A program made the translations under genes and the position numbers. Shown here piece by piece: positions 1 through 8,822 of a DNA stretch of 40,072 nt (position 1 is its first letter; each line of letters starts with the position of its first letter). The stretch spans positions 1 through 40,072 of the forward strand of contig CAKOIF010000012.1 in NCBI GenBank assembly GCA_934086485.1. Direction: 5' to 3'. This stretch comes from an uncultured Bacilli bacterium. Lineage in GTDB: Bacteria; Bacillota_I; Bacilli_A; RF39; UBA660. The notes under the pieces are model-generated. The model did not search any database and was not told the DNA's origin. It worked only from the letters and a program-made list of their open reading frames with translations.

Positions 1-2
1 AT

Positions 3-497
3 ATAACTGATACTACAAATAATGTAAGAGATATTATTGAATCATTTGATATTAAAAATGATTATGAAAAAATGAAAGTTATGATGTATATTTTTGAAAA
101 AGTAGATAATGGTCAAATCAATAATAAAAATATTGCTAATCCCAATATTGGAGATAACGAAGATATTGAAATATTTACCTTTGAAAGAATTGGATTAACT
201 CATAATACATGTGATATATTATTACAGTTTCTTGCAATGGTCTTTAGAGAACTATACAAAGAAAATGTACAATATGCAGATAATCATTTTATTGGTTTAG
301 ATTATAATGAAAAAGACAAAATCATATTATCTCAATTTGAAAAATTAAGTTACAATGAGAAATTGGATGTAATTAGCGAACTTGTTATTAGATATAACAA
401 TAATTCTATGTTTAAAAATCATGAAATACATATTCCGTTTAAAGAAGATGTAGATGGTTTTGAATGGGCAAGAATAATTCAAAAATTAAAAATATAG
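3..497 (+). CDS. Unknown protein, 5' end outside the window
   Basis: The frame is open from base 3, and the first ATG (72) has no Shine-Dalgarno (SD) sequence, so the gene almost certainly begins upstream of the window. The visible 164 residues are acidic, soluble-looking and have no membrane segment or signal peptide. I do not recognise the family. It ends 68 bases before the start of a small sigma factor gene and may share a transcript with it. Partial; function unknown. Confidence 0.55.
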   Translation: MTDTTNNVRDIIESFDIKNDYEKMKVMMYIFEKVDNGQINNKNIANPNIGDNEDIEIFTFERIGLTHNTCDILLQFLAMVFRELYKENVQYADNHFIGLDYNEKDKIILSQFEKLSYNEKLDVISELVIRYNNNSMFKNHEIHIPFKEDVDGFEWARIIQKLKI

Positions 498-565
498 TAA
501 ATAGCATATAAGCAAACTGAATGGAGAAATCCATTCTTTTTTTTGTTTGAAAGGTGGTGTAGAAT

Positions 566-1099
566 ATGAATGAATTGATTTTAAATAATTTGAATTTAGT
601 ACATTTTGTAATAAAGAAAATGAATATCAAAATTGGAAATGATTTTGATTATGATGATTTATATCAAGTTGGAGTAATAGGTTTAATATATGCCTCAAAG
701 AATTATGATGAAAATAAACACATAACATTTTCTACATTTTCTTTTGTTTGTATAAAGAATGAAATTTTAAAATTTATTTATAAAGGTAGTTACAATGACT
801 CATTACAAGTCGAAATTTGTGATGATGTAGTATTGGAAGATACTATTAGAGATGAAAATGTTAACATAGAAGAAGAAATTATATTTAATGAAAATAATCA
901 AGAATTACATTATATTCTAGATAACTACCTTAATGAAAATGAAAGAAAAATAATAAAGATGTTATATGGAATAGATAGTAAAGTATATAAGCAAAATGAA
1001 ATATCAGAAATATTGAATATTCCTCAATATAAAGTATCAAGAATCAAAATTAGATTGTTAAAACGAATTAAGAATTGTATTAACAATCAAAAGTTTTAA
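566..1099 (+). CDS. Small sigma-70 family RNA polymerase sigma factor
   Basis: A 177-residue sigma factor. Residues about 10-75 match sigma region 2: a DDLYQVGVIGL motif, then the aromatic stretch around TFSTFSFVCIKNEIL that melts the -10 element. Residues about 115-172 form region 4, with a helix-turn-helix (NEISEILNIPQYKVSRIKIRL) that would bind the -35 element. There is little or no region 3, so it is shorter than the sporulation-type factor at 36778, which it resembles in region 2. The start has a good SD (AAAGGTGGT at 549-557). No anti-sigma gene is visible beside it. It sits directly upstream of a carboxypeptidase gene that has lost its 5' half, so it may belong to inserted DNA. Its regulon is unknown. 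Confidence 0.85.
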   Translation: MNELILNNLNLVHFVIKKMNIKIGNDFDYDDLYQVGVIGLIYASKNYDENKHITFSTFSFVCIKNEILKFIYKGSYNDSLQVEICDDVVLEDTIRDENVNIEEEIIFNENNQELHYILDNYLNENERKIIKMLYGIDSKVYKQNEISEILNIPQYKVSRIKIRLLKRIKNCINNQKF

Positions 1100-1187
1100 A
1101 ACTATATAGAATTGTATTTAATAAAATTTATAAAAATGTTATAATAATATCAATAAGTAGTTGATATTTGGTATATTTTTATTGTAA

Positions 1188-1721
1188 AACTTAAATACAA
1201 TTAAACTTGTTAGATTCTATGATGGTGTTGATGGACTTAAAACAGGGTTTACTCAAAATGCGGGTTATTGTTTAACCGCTACTGGAAAGAAAAATAATTT
1301 AAGATTAATAAGTGTAGTTATGGGTGAAGAATCAATTGAAAAAAGAAGTAGTGATACAGTAAAATTATTAAATTACGGTTTTAATACATTTAAAGTTAAC
1401 TTAATTAAAAATAAAAGTGAAATACTTGGTAAGGTAAATGTTCAAAAAGGTAAAAAAGAAAATGTTGATGTAGTACTTGTAAATGATTTGATAGAACTTT
1501 TAAATGCAAGTGATAAACCAAGTAATTATAAATTTAAAATATTGGTAGATAAAATAACTGCCCCAGTTAAAAAGGGCGATGTAATAGGTAAAGTTAAAGT
1601 ACTTAATGATAATGGCGTTTTAATATCACAAGTTGATATAACAGTAAATGAAAATGTTTTAAAAGCAAATTTATGGGATTTATTTAAAAGAAATTTAAAA
1701 TATAATTTAGTTTGGAATTAA
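1188..1721 (+). pseudogene. D-Ala-D-Ala carboxypeptidase (DacA/PBP5 type), 5'-truncated
   Basis: The open frame begins after a TAA at 1185-1187 and reads straight into a typical DacA segment: LVRFYDGVDGLKTGFT, with the KTG box of penicillin-binding proteins, then AGYCLTATGKK and an ISVVMG strand. A PBP5 C-terminal beta domain follows (about residues 70-178) and ends normally. The SxxK nucleophile and SxN motifs, about the first 220 residues of the family, are missing, and the sequence upstream belongs to the sigma gene region. The first internal ATG (1320) would give only the C-terminal domain. The remnant cannot be catalytic. Its 3' end and terminator are found again, decayed, at 4003-4125. 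Confidence 0.85.
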
Positions 1722-1726
1722 TACCT

Positions 1727-1750
1727 AATACCTTTATAGGTATTTTTTTT
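1727..1750 (+). terminator. Rho-independent terminator of the dacA remnant
   Basis: A perfect 7-bp stem (AATACCT / AGGTATT, loop TTAT) runs into eight T. The same stem recurs at 4103 and 12005. The following bases 1751-1943 hold no gene. They contain only a weak AGCCTTT / AAAGGCT inverted repeat around 1825-1860. Confidence 0.85.
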
Positions 1751-1943
1751 GATTGAAAAATTTTAATACAGTTTATTTATATTTTAAATAAAATGTCACT
1801 TACTTTTACAATATAAGATATAAAGCCTTTTTTATGTAAAACTTTTTTTGATGAAAGGCTGTGAATAATAATAAAAATGTCTCTATATGTAAATAATTTA
1901 AAATAAGTCTAATAAAGGGTATGCAATATTAAAAAAAAAATGA

Positions 1944-1949
1944 TATAAT
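1944..1949 (+). promoter_or_regulatory. -10 element of the tyrS transcript
   Basis: A perfect TATAAT lies about 30 bases before the T-box leader. I see no convincing -35 element at the usual distance. Confidence 0.5.
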
Positions 1950-1974
1950 ATCTATGTTATTAAGTGGTGATTAG

Positions 1975-2171
1975 CAATTAGTAGTTTGTACACATTTTAA
2001 ATAGAGAGTTTATATGTGGTGAAAATAAACAAAAGTGTATAAATGAATTACAATGTTATGAACTTAATCGGGTAACTCCGTTAAAAGAATAAGTGCTTGT
2101 GTTAACAAGAAATAAGGTGGTACCACGGATAATGTTTTCGTCCTTTTAGAAAATATTAGTCCGTGTTTTTT
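1975..2171 (+). promoter_or_regulatory. T-box leader (tRNA-Tyr sensing) upstream of tyrS
   Basis: The leader carries the conserved T-box sequence AAGGTGGTACCACGG (2114-2128), whose bulge pairs with the acceptor end of uncharged tRNA. A terminator stem follows, with CACGGA near 2124 pairing with TCCGTG at 2160-2165 and then a run of T. Upstream are AGAGAG of stem I and a specifier region ATGAATTACAATG in which TAC (2049-2051) would be read by tRNA-Tyr, matching the downstream gene. Uncharged tRNA-Tyr should favour the antiterminator and switch tyrS on. The 5' boundary is approximate. Confidence 0.93.
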
Positions 2172-2191
2172 ATGAAAGAGAGGAAATAAAT

Positions 2192-3388
2192 ATGACAAAA
2201 GAAGAAAAAATTGAATTAATAATAAGAAGGGGAGTTCAAATTTTTAACGAGGATTCTTTAAGAGAAAAATTAAATGGGAACAAAAAATTAGTGGTGAAAT
2301 TTGGGGCGGATCCATCAAGACCAGATTTACATTTGGGACACACTGTTTCACTACGATTATTAAAAGATTTACAAGATTTAGGTCACGAAATAGTTTTTGT
2401 AATAGGCGATTTTACTGCAATGATTGGTGATCCGTCTGGAAGAAGCAAAACAAGACCTGCACTTACATTTGAAGAAACAAGAAAAAGTGGTGAAACATAC
2501 TTTAAACAAGTTACTAAAATTTTGGATCCATCAAAAACAAAAATCGTTTACAATAGTGAATGGCTTTCTAAAATGAATTTTAATGATATATTAGAATTAA
2601 CCGGAAAATATACCGTAGCAAGAATTTTGGAAAGAGACGATTTTGCTAATAGATTCAAAAATAATATACCAATAGGTATTCACGAATTTTTGTATCCATT
2701 AATGCAAGGATATGATTCGGTGGCCTTGAACGCTGATCTTGAAATAGGGGGAACCGATCAAACATTTAATTTATTAGTTGGTCGTGAACTTCAAAAGGAT
2801 TATGGACAAGAATCACAGGATGTAATAGTTTTACCACTACTTGTTGGATTAGATGGAAAAGAAAAAATGTCTAAGTCTTTAGATAATTATATTGGAATTG
2901 ATGAACCAGCTAACATAATGTATGAAAAAGCAATGAAAATACCTGATAATATATTGTTTGATTATTTTAAATTGACTACAGATGTTAATTTAGAAAGCGT
3001 TAAAAAGCTAATGGATGAAGATATAATTTTAGCTCATAAAAAATATGCTGAAGAAATCATAAAAATGTATCACGGCGAGGAATATATTCAAGAGGCAGAA
3101 GAAAGATACAATACGGTTGCAAAAGGTGGTATTCCAGATGATATAGAAATATTTGAAATTGAACATACTGTAGTAAATGAAGGAATTCTTTTAATAGATT
3201 TATTATTGATGTCAGGTATGGTACCATCTAAATCCGAAGGAAGAAGAATGATTCAACAGAATGGAATTAGTATAAATGGTGAAAAAGAGAATGATGTTAA
3301 TTTTATTATTACAATTGAAAAATTTAATAATAATGAATTAGTAATACAAAAGGGAAAGAAACAATTTAAAAAAATTGTTATAAAATAA
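2192..3388 (+). CDS. tyrS: Tyrosyl-tRNA synthetase
   Basis: Class I aminoacyl-tRNA synthetase that activates tyrosine with ATP and charges tRNA-Tyr in the cytoplasm. It has the HIGH-type motif HLGH (47-50) inside GADPSRPDLHLGHT, the tyrosine/ATP pocket residues GGTDQ (186-190), and KMSKS (225-229). A C-terminal S4-like RNA-binding domain covers about residues 335-398. At 398 residues it is full length for the TyrZ-like bacterial subgroup, which the ADPSRPDLH signature and the GDPSGRS segment also suggest. The start is preceded by a purine-rich SD (AGAGAGGA). A T-box leader directly upstream controls it. Confidence 0.97.
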   Translation: MTKEEKIELIIRRGVQIFNEDSLREKLNGNKKLVVKFGADPSRPDLHLGHTVSLRLLKDLQDLGHEIVFVIGDFTAMIGDPSGRSKTRPALTFEETRKSGETYFKQVTKILDPSKTKIVYNSEWLSKMNFNDILELTGKYTVARILERDDFANRFKNNIPIGIHEFLYPLMQGYDSVALNADLEIGGTDQTFNLLVGRELQKDYGQESQDVIVLPLLVGLDGKEKMSKSLDNYIGIDEPANIMYEKAMKIPDNILFDYFKLTTDVNLESVKKLMDEDIILAHKKYAEEIIKMYHGEEYIQEAEERYNTVAKGGIPDDIEIFEIEHTVVNEGILLIDLLLMSGMVPSKSEGRRMIQQNGISINGEKENDVNFIITIEKFNNNELVIQKGKKQFKKIVIK

Positions 3389-3417
3389 TTACGTTTTTAT
3401 TTAAAGGAGATTGTTTT

Positions 3418-4011
3418 ATGCAGATGGAAACTGAAATAACAGTGTTAGTCAAAACTGACTATGAAATATTGAAAAAAGAACTTATAAAAAATGGATTTCA
3501 AGAAAAAGAACAATATATAATAAATGATACATATTTAGTAGATAGCACAATTGATATATTAAATATGAATAACCTAGATATATTAAAAAATTGTGTTTTA
3601 GTTAGAGATGTTGTAGGTATTGAAAAAGAACTCTTATATAAATATAAGAAGTTTGCTAAAAATGGTGATATAATTGAACAGGGAAAAGTTAAATGCCCAA
3701 TTACTGATACGGATGCTGCTATTCATTTTATGAAAATGATTAAATATAAAGAATTATTACATATTTTCGATACTTGCATAGTATTTGCAAATGATACGAC
3801 GGAAATAGTTGTTCAACTAGTTAATAACAAATATATTTTTATAGAAATGGAATCAAAGGGTGAGTATATTACGAAAGAATATAAAAATTCTGATGAATTG
3901 AAAAAAGAATTATGTAAATATGATCTTTCAATAGATAAAACAAACTTTTTTGTAAAAAAAGCAGAAATTATATTAAACGAATTATTAAAAGATAATAAAT
4001 TTAGTAAATGA
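3418..4011 (+). CDS. CYTH-like domain protein
   Basis: 197 residues with the layout of the CYTH fold (class IV adenylate cyclase/thiamine triphosphatase superfamily). The N-terminal strand is METEITVLVK, which resembles the ExExK signature but has T for the Lys. Alternating strands follow with basic and acidic residues (LLYKYKKF, EQGKVKC, IFIEMESKGEYI), and the C-terminal region is helical. It is likely to bind a triphosphate or phosphorylated ligand with a metal. The missing Lys makes cyclase or phosphatase activity uncertain. The start has a strong SD (AAAGGAGA) 8 bases upstream. It follows tyrS by 29 bases and is probably co-transcribed under the T-box. Its 3' end abuts a relic of dacA. 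Confidence 0.6.
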   Translation: MQMETEITVLVKTDYEILKKELIKNGFQEKEQYIINDTYLVDSTIDILNMNNLDILKNCVLVRDVVGIEKELLYKYKKFAKNGDIIEQGKVKCPITDTDAAIHFMKMIKYKELLHIFDTCIVFANDTTEIVVQLVNNKYIFIEMESKGEYITKEYKNSDELKKELCKYDLSIDKTNFFVKKAEIILNELLKDNKFSK

Positions 4012-4125
4012 AAATGTTCTAAAAGTAAATTTATGTCTTTTTGTTTATATAAAAAATAGTGCTATTTTTTTTACCAACGCTATTTATAATACAACCTGAA
4101 TTAATACCTTTATAGGTATTTTTTT
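4003..4125 (+). repeat. Decayed copy of the dacA 3' end and terminator
   Basis: Bases 4003-4035 match 1643-1675 (inside the dacA remnant) at 31 of 33 positions. Bases 4097-4125 repeat the AATTAATACC plus AATACCT/AGGTATT hairpin and T-tract found at 1717-1750. The sequence between has drifted beyond alignment. The tyrS-CYTH block therefore lies between two copies of the dacA end. The hairpin at 4103-4120 can still terminate the tyrS-CYTH transcript. Confidence 0.75.
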
Positions 4126-4326
4126 GTGTATAAATGTATAATATAACTTTTAAGCAATATAATAATTGACTTAAAAAAAATTATATTATATTGGTATTGC
4201 ATTTAAAAAAAGTGTAATAAAAAAAGCGGTGATCTTGACCACAATAGGGAACTAAAAAAGGAAACTAAAAATATTATCTGTACAGGTATTATTTTACTAT
4301 TAAAAATAACCGGCAAAATAATAGGT

Positions 4327-4428
4327 AAATAATGAAATTAAACCAATGGTGTGTGTAAAAATAATTATTTGAATGATAATATTTTTATAGGAAGTGAGAA
4401 TATGGATCAAGTTAAAATTGGTAAATTT
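4327..4428 (+). repeat. 102-bp direct repeat, copy A (kinase end plus HTH start)
   Basis: It matches 5685-5786 at 99 of 102 positions. It contains what was the last codons of a kinase gene, the intergenic leader with SD, and the first codons (MDQVKIGKF) of an HTH gene. Then it breaks off into an unrelated minus-strand gene. This is a relic of a second kinase/HTH locus. The preceding 4126-4326 carries no gene that I can support. It has an AT-rich TTGACT promoter-like stretch near 4166 that now leads nowhere. Confidence 0.85.
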
Positions 4429-4676
4429 TTTGAAACTCTATTCAAATCAATTGAGTCACCAGAGTAAATATAATTATTTTTTTTAGATAAATCAGTTATA
4501 TAATCAATACTTATTTTATAGTAATTTTTCAATTCATAAAGTTTTCTTAAAGTAATAGTATTTTTCTCTGTTTCCCATCCAGCATATGTGCTTCTATCAA
4601 CTTTCAATTCATTTGCAATTTGCCATTGTTTTTATTCTTTATTTTTCCTTATTTCTTTCATCTTTTCGAATTTCAT
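4429..4676 (-). pseudogene. XRE-family HTH regulator, broken
   Basis: Read from the ATG at 4676 (SD AAAGGTGG just upstream), the frame gives MKFEKMKEIRKNKE, then an in-frame TAA (4634-4632), then KQWQIANELKVDRSTYAGWE, a classic XRE helix-turn-helix, followed by TITLRKLYELKNYYKISIDYI. The nonsense codon falls between helix 1 and helix 2. Beyond about 4431 the frame runs into the unrelated 102-bp repeat. It could only be expressed from an internal TTG at 4607 without a proper SD. I regard it as a pseudogene. Confidence 0.8.
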
Positions 4677-4783
4677 GTTACCACCTTTTCAATTAATTTT
4701 TCCATTATTTGTGGGAATATTTGAATTTAGTGGGAAATAATGAGAAAAATATGCTATAATTTAATAGAAAGATAGGTACACTT

Positions 4784-5707
4784 ATGGACACGAATTTAAA
4801 AAAAATAGTAGATGATAATGATAAAATTTTCAAGGATATTAAAAATATATCTAAAATAAATGTTGGATTTACAAACTCTATATATTCTGCTGATGATAAA
4901 TATATTATTAAGATTTGTAACAATAAAGAAAATGAAGCAAATTTCGAAAACGAAATTGAGTTTTATAAAAGTAATGCTGGTAATAAATATATTCCAAAAA
5001 TGTATTCATTTTATATATCGACTTCTAATGATGATTTTTCTTATGAAATATTACAAAAAATTGATGGTAAATCATTATATTTTGTATGGCATAAATTTGA
5101 TGAAAACAAAAGAAAAAAAGTTATAAAAGAAATAGTAAATATTATGAAATCATTTCATTCTATAAAGGGCGAATCTTATGATTGGTCACATTATATAAAA
5201 CAAAAATTAGAACAAAATTTTAATAAATGTTATCATCTTAAATTATTTTCAGAAAATGAAAAAGATATGGCTGAACTAATATTAAAAAATATAGGTGATT
5301 ATTTGAAGAGTAGTGATTTTAGATTAGTTCATGCTGATATTCATTTTGATAATATTATTTATTGCAATGATGGTAAAATGAAAATAATTGATTTTGAAAG
5401 GTCATTATATGCTCCAATTGATTATGAATTAGATATCTTTTTAAGAATGTGCAATAGTCCTTTAAAGTATGCTAGCATTGAAACAGAATGTTTTGTCAAA
5501 AATGAAGATTATCAAAATATAGAAAAATACTTTAAAGAATTTTATCCTGAAATATATGATGTAAATAACTTTGGGATTAGACATGAAATTTATAATTTAG
5601 AAGCAAATTTAAGATTACTACCAAGATTTCCAGAAGATAATGAGTTGAAAAAAACAGTTGTTGAAATAATGATTTTATTAAATAAAATAATGAAATTAAA
5701 CCAATAG
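4784..5707 (+). CDS. Aminoglycoside/choline phosphotransferase-like kinase
   Basis: 307 residues with an APH-type kinase fold. The N-lobe has the lysine strand YIIKIC (K43) and a conserved Glu in ENEIEF. The catalytic loop is LVHADIHFDNII, with H183, D185 and N190 in the HxDxxxxN arrangement. The metal-binding DFE is at 203-205. The family phosphorylates small hydroxyl substrates (aminoglycosides, choline, sugars, nucleosides); nothing here identifies the substrate. The start follows GATAGGTACACTT, a moderate SD. It is followed 52 bases later by an HTH-membrane gene, and the junction between these two genes is itself duplicated (102-bp repeat at 4327). Confidence 0.8.
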   Translation: MDTNLKKIVDDNDKIFKDIKNISKINVGFTNSIYSADDKYIIKICNNKENEANFENEIEFYKSNAGNKYIPKMYSFYISTSNDDFSYEILQKIDGKSLYFVWHKFDENKRKKVIKEIVNIMKSFHSIKGESYDWSHYIKQKLEQNFNKCYHLKLFSENEKDMAELILKNIGDYLKSSDFRLVHADIHFDNIIYCNDGKMKIIDFERSLYAPIDYELDIFLRMCNSPLKYASIETECFVKNEDYQNIEKYFKEFYPEIYDVNNFGIRHEIYNLEANLRLLPRFPEDNELKKTVVEIMILLNKIMKLNQ

Positions 5708-5786
5708 TGTGTGTAAAAATAGTTATTTGAATGATAATATTTTTATAGGAAGTGAGAATATGGATCAAGTTAAAATTGGCAAATTT
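5685..5786 (+). repeat. 102-bp direct repeat, copy B (functional junction)
   Basis: This is the intact counterpart of 4327-4428: the last codons and stop of the kinase gene, the spacer with SD AGGAAGTGAG, and the first nine codons of the HTH-membrane gene. There are three mismatches in 102 bases, so the duplication is fairly recent. Confidence 0.9.
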
Positions 5787-6977
5787 ATTGCAAGTTTGAG
5801 AAAAGAAAAGAATATGACTCAAGAGCAGTTTGCACAAAAAATGGGTGTAAGTATAAATGCTGTAAGTAAATGGGAAAGGGGAATAAGTTTTCCTGATGTT
5901 TCACTATTTAAAAAAATATGTAATGAACTTAATATAAGTATTGAAGAGTTAATTAATGGAGAAAAAGATAATAGTGATGAAGCTAAAGAAAAAGCAATTA
6001 TTACTTCAATAAAAGATAAAGAAAAAATTAAGAAAAAGAATAAAAAGATATTTATTATAAGTTCAATATTATTTTTAATAGTTATAAACTTTTTAATAAT
6101 TTATAATTTAAAAATGAAAGTTAATTTAGTTAATGATTCAAATTATTTATATGACGAAGTAATTGACTTTTTAAGGACAAAAGAATTTAAGGAAAATCCT
6201 GATGTAAAATATAAAGACTTTAATGTTTTTTATAGTTACTATGGTTTTGGTATTGAAAAATCTGGTAATTATAAGTATGTATATATGTGGATTTATGATG
6301 GAAGTTATTATATTGAAAATGAAGAATATGGTGGTGCTTTAGCATCTTCATCGAGTAGTTCAATGCCAATAAAAGCGATATTTAAAAATAATATTTTACA
6401 GGAAATTATTTACCCAAAACAAGGTAATGTATATACCTTTTCAATAAGAAAAATGTTTCCTAAAATAATTGCTCATCAAGTTTTAAATTTTGATAAATAT
6501 AAAAATATCAATAAATTATATAATGAAGTAGAAAATAAAAAAAATATCTATTATAACTATCTAAATGTAGATGTAAATAAAATAACTCTTGATGATTTAG
6601 CATATGGTGATTTACTATTTTCTGTTGAATCTAAAACTACTTCATGTATTCCTTTACTTTTAAATGTATACAAAAATAATAAGTATGTTTTATATACTAA
6701 ATATAAGGCTTGTAAAAAAGGAGAAACTTGTCTTTATATACTTGAGTATGCGGATCCAATCGAAGGTAAATATGATTTTGATTTAATTGAAATTATTAGA
6801 CATAGTTCAGATGCAAATTTACATTCATATATTACGGGAGATTTTTCAAATTATACTATTTCTTCGGGAAAAGGTTATACGTTTACAACAGATGATGATA
6901 ATAAATATTTAAAAGATTTTTTAAAGTCACTTAACATTAATTTAAAACAGTGTGCACAGTCAAAATATAATAATTAA
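5760..6977 (+). CDS. Membrane-anchored XRE-family regulator
   Basis: 405 residues. Residues 7-62 are a Cro/C1-type HTH (IGKFIASLRKEKNMTQEQFA, then GVSINAVSKWERGISFPDVS). Residues 97-116 form one hydrophobic transmembrane helix (IFIISSILFLIVINFLIIYN). The remaining about 285 residues should lie outside the cell and match no family I know. I chose ATG 5760 over the in-frame ATG at 5709 because it has the SD AGGAAGTGAG and fits the normal start of such HTH domains. One-pass HTH proteins of this type probably couple an outside signal to transcription. The kinase upstream may be co-transcribed. A related design is seen at 29552. Confidence 0.85.
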   Translation: MDQVKIGKFIASLRKEKNMTQEQFAQKMGVSINAVSKWERGISFPDVSLFKKICNELNISIEELINGEKDNSDEAKEKAIITSIKDKEKIKKKNKKIFIISSILFLIVINFLIIYNLKMKVNLVNDSNYLYDEVIDFLRTKEFKENPDVKYKDFNVFYSYYGFGIEKSGNYKYVYMWIYDGSYYIENEEYGGALASSSSSSMPIKAIFKNNILQEIIYPKQGNVYTFSIRKMFPKIIAHQVLNFDKYKNINKLYNEVENKKNIYYNYLNVDVNKITLDDLAYGDLLFSVESKTTSCIPLLLNVYKNNKYVLYTKYKACKKGETCLYILEYADPIEGKYDFDLIEIIRHSSDANLHSYITGDFSNYTISSGKGYTFTTDDDNKYLKDFLKSLNINLKQCAQSKYNN

Positions 6978-6989
6978 TTTTTAAACTAA

Positions 6990-7022
6990 AAATAAAACTA
7001 GGACTCTAGCTTTATTTTTTTT
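6990..7022. terminator. Bidirectional terminator between convergent genes
   Basis: A 12-bp stem with one mismatch (6990-7001 with 7006-7017, loop GACT) is flanked by A-rich and T-rich runs. It can end both the 5760 gene and the 7021-8733 gene. Confidence 0.85.
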
Positions 7023-8733
7023 ATTCTTTAACAAGAGGATTAAAATTATCAATTGCTTCGACTAATTTTGGATGTTTTATTACAAAGTGAATAGCTGGAT
7101 TAGCAATTTTAGATATAATGACGTATTTATTATCTATAATTGTAGTAGTAATATTTTTAAATGTTTGCTCCTTTTCATAATTAAGATGATAATTAATATT
7201 TTTTTTTTCAAATTTTTTAGTAAGTTTTAAATGCTCTAAATATTCATCATAAGTATAATTAATCTTTTTATTATAAAACATATTTTCTAAAGATAACGTT
7301 ATATTTTCATTTTCTTTTGTAATATAAATATAATCATTAACACTATTATTTTTTAATATATTATTCATATATTTTAATTCACTATTTTTATATTTAATTA
7401 TTTTTTCTATATCTAATTTACTAACTTTATTTCTTTTTAAAATCTTTTTTAATAGTTCATCAGTAATTGTAAATATAGGTAGGGAAGATAAAAATCTTTT
7501 TCTACTCCCATTTACATTTTTATCATTTTTTAAGAAAAGCCCATATTCATTTTGATTATTTTCTCTATATATTTCCATAAGTGGTTTTGCTTTTTTTAAT
7601 AGTAAATCACATTTTTCTTTATAATATTTAACTTCATTTTTGTTTGTAGACAAATAGTACATTCCTTTGTTATGATAACCTTTTATACATTCTCCAGTTA
7701 AGGCAGTTACTCCGGATACATAATTTAAATGATTATAAACATTATTTTTTACACTATTTAAATAGTAAGGGGATATTTGACCAGTCATATAAATTGGTAT
7801 CCAACTTTCAAGTCCAAGCATCATTTCATTAAATGGTCTATCTAAGTTATGAATAATGTTTAAATGATGACCTTTTTTTAAACACATCGCTATAGCAAAC
7901 ATCCATTTCTTACCAAAATCAGTATCTTTTGCCATATCTTCCATTGGCATATCACTACACATAAAAATATCTTCTTTAGATTTTGATAGTACAGTGGATT
8001 TGAAAAAGTTTAATTCTCCTTCCTTCATTGCTTCGATACCATAATAATGCTTTGTTTTACCTTTATAAAAAGGTATATTTGGAACTTTTAATTTATCAAA
8101 TTTTATTACTTTTATATAATCATCTAAATTAAATGTATCAAGATTATGAAGAAAATCTGATATTTGATTTTTAAGTATCTTTTTTTCACTTGTTAGAAAT
8201 GTAAATAAAACATCATATATTTTTTCATTTGCTATGTCTTTATCACATCCAATTATCTCAATTAGGTTATTTAAATCATCAGGGCTTTTATATTTAAATA
8301 AGATATATGAACATATTTTATTTGTAAACTCTATTGGATTTGAGGGTTTAGATTTTCCATATCTAATTCTTGATATGTGAGATGGATCAAATACAATGAA
8401 TTTTGCCATTTCATTTATATTTATTTTTAGAGATGTTATTAACGTATTTAAATTATTACTAAATGTTTCATAGTCAAAACTATCATTTTCAAAAGCAACC
8501 TCAAAATCACTTGTTATTTTATTAAGTGAATAGTTATTTTTACCACTTTCTTTAGCAATATTAAATAGGGCATTAATAAGTTTTTTAAATTGTTTACTAT
8601 CCTTTGCAGGAGTTCTTTCACCACTTCGATATCTTGATATAACAGGTTCTGATAATCCAGACTCTTTTGAAATTTTTTTCGAAGAACAATTAAGAGTTTC
8701 TAAATACATATTTAAGACATCATTAAATTTCAT
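7021..8733 (-). CDS. Large regulator with two HTH domains
   Basis: 570 residues. A first Cro/C1-like HTH spans about 12-45 (KKISKESGLSEPVISRYRSG) and a second about 98-131 (ININEMAKFIVFDPSHISRI). A long C-terminal part of unknown fold follows, with a recognisable motif CSDMPMEDM and KKGHHLNIIHNLDRPFNEMM. I recall similar proteins in Clostridia/Lachnospiraceae annotated only as helix-turn-helix regulators. No membrane helix is visible, so it is probably cytoplasmic. The start has an SD-like AAAGTGGTGAAATT. It is divergent from the paralogue pair starting at 8874, and a perfect 14-bp dyad between them (8787-8817) is a natural operator. It may repress or activate the envelope genes to its right. 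Confidence 0.75.
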   Translation of the reverse strand: MKFNDVLNMYLETLNCSSKKISKESGLSEPVISRYRSGERTPAKDSKQFKKLINALFNIAKESGKNNYSLNKITSDFEVAFENDSFDYETFSNNLNTLITSLKININEMAKFIVFDPSHISRIRYGKSKPSNPIEFTNKICSYILFKYKSPDDLNNLIEIIGCDKDIANEKIYDVLFTFLTSEKKILKNQISDFLHNLDTFNLDDYIKVIKFDKLKVPNIPFYKGKTKHYYGIEAMKEGELNFFKSTVLSKSKEDIFMCSDMPMEDMAKDTDFGKKWMFAIAMCLKKGHHLNIIHNLDRPFNEMMLGLESWIPIYMTGQISPYYLNSVKNNVYNHLNYVSGVTALTGECIKGYHNKGMYYLSTNKNEVKYYKEKCDLLLKKAKPLMEIYRENNQNEYGLFLKNDKNVNGSRKRFLSSLPIFTITDELLKKILKRNKVSKLDIEKIIKYKNSELKYMNNILKNNSVNDYIYITKENENITLSLENMFYNKKINYTYDEYLEHLKLTKKFEKKNINYHLNYEKEQTFKNITTTIIDNKYVIISKIANPAIHFVIKHPKLVEAIDNFNPLVKE

Positions 8734-8786
8734 AATTTCACCACTTTCTAAAAATATTATACTATATTTTTTTTAATAAAAATATA

Positions 8787-8817
8787 TTTCCATATAAAAC
8801 ATTGTTTTATATGGAAA
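8787..8817. promoter_or_regulatory. Perfect 14-bp dyad, candidate operator
   Basis: TTTCCATATAAAAC (8787-8800), a 3-base centre, and its exact complement (8804-8817). No T-tract follows on either strand, so it is not an intrinsic terminator. It ends five bases before the -35 element of the 8874 gene and lies upstream of the divergent double-HTH regulator. Binding by that regulator is inferred. Confidence 0.6.
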
Positions 8818-8822
8818 GTTTG

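Noticed and set aside
1950..2171. Riboswitch other than a T-box
   Set aside because: The AAGGTGGTACCACGG motif, TAC specifier and tyrS downstream fix it as a tyrosine T-box.
5709..5759. Upstream start (ATG 5709) for the HTH-membrane gene
   Set aside because: It adds 17 residues not typical of the HTH start; ATG 5760 has a good SD.
4327..5786. Attachment-site repeats of an integrated element
   Set aside because: The 102-base repeats contain gene ends and a gene start, and no integrase lies between; duplication and decay explain them.
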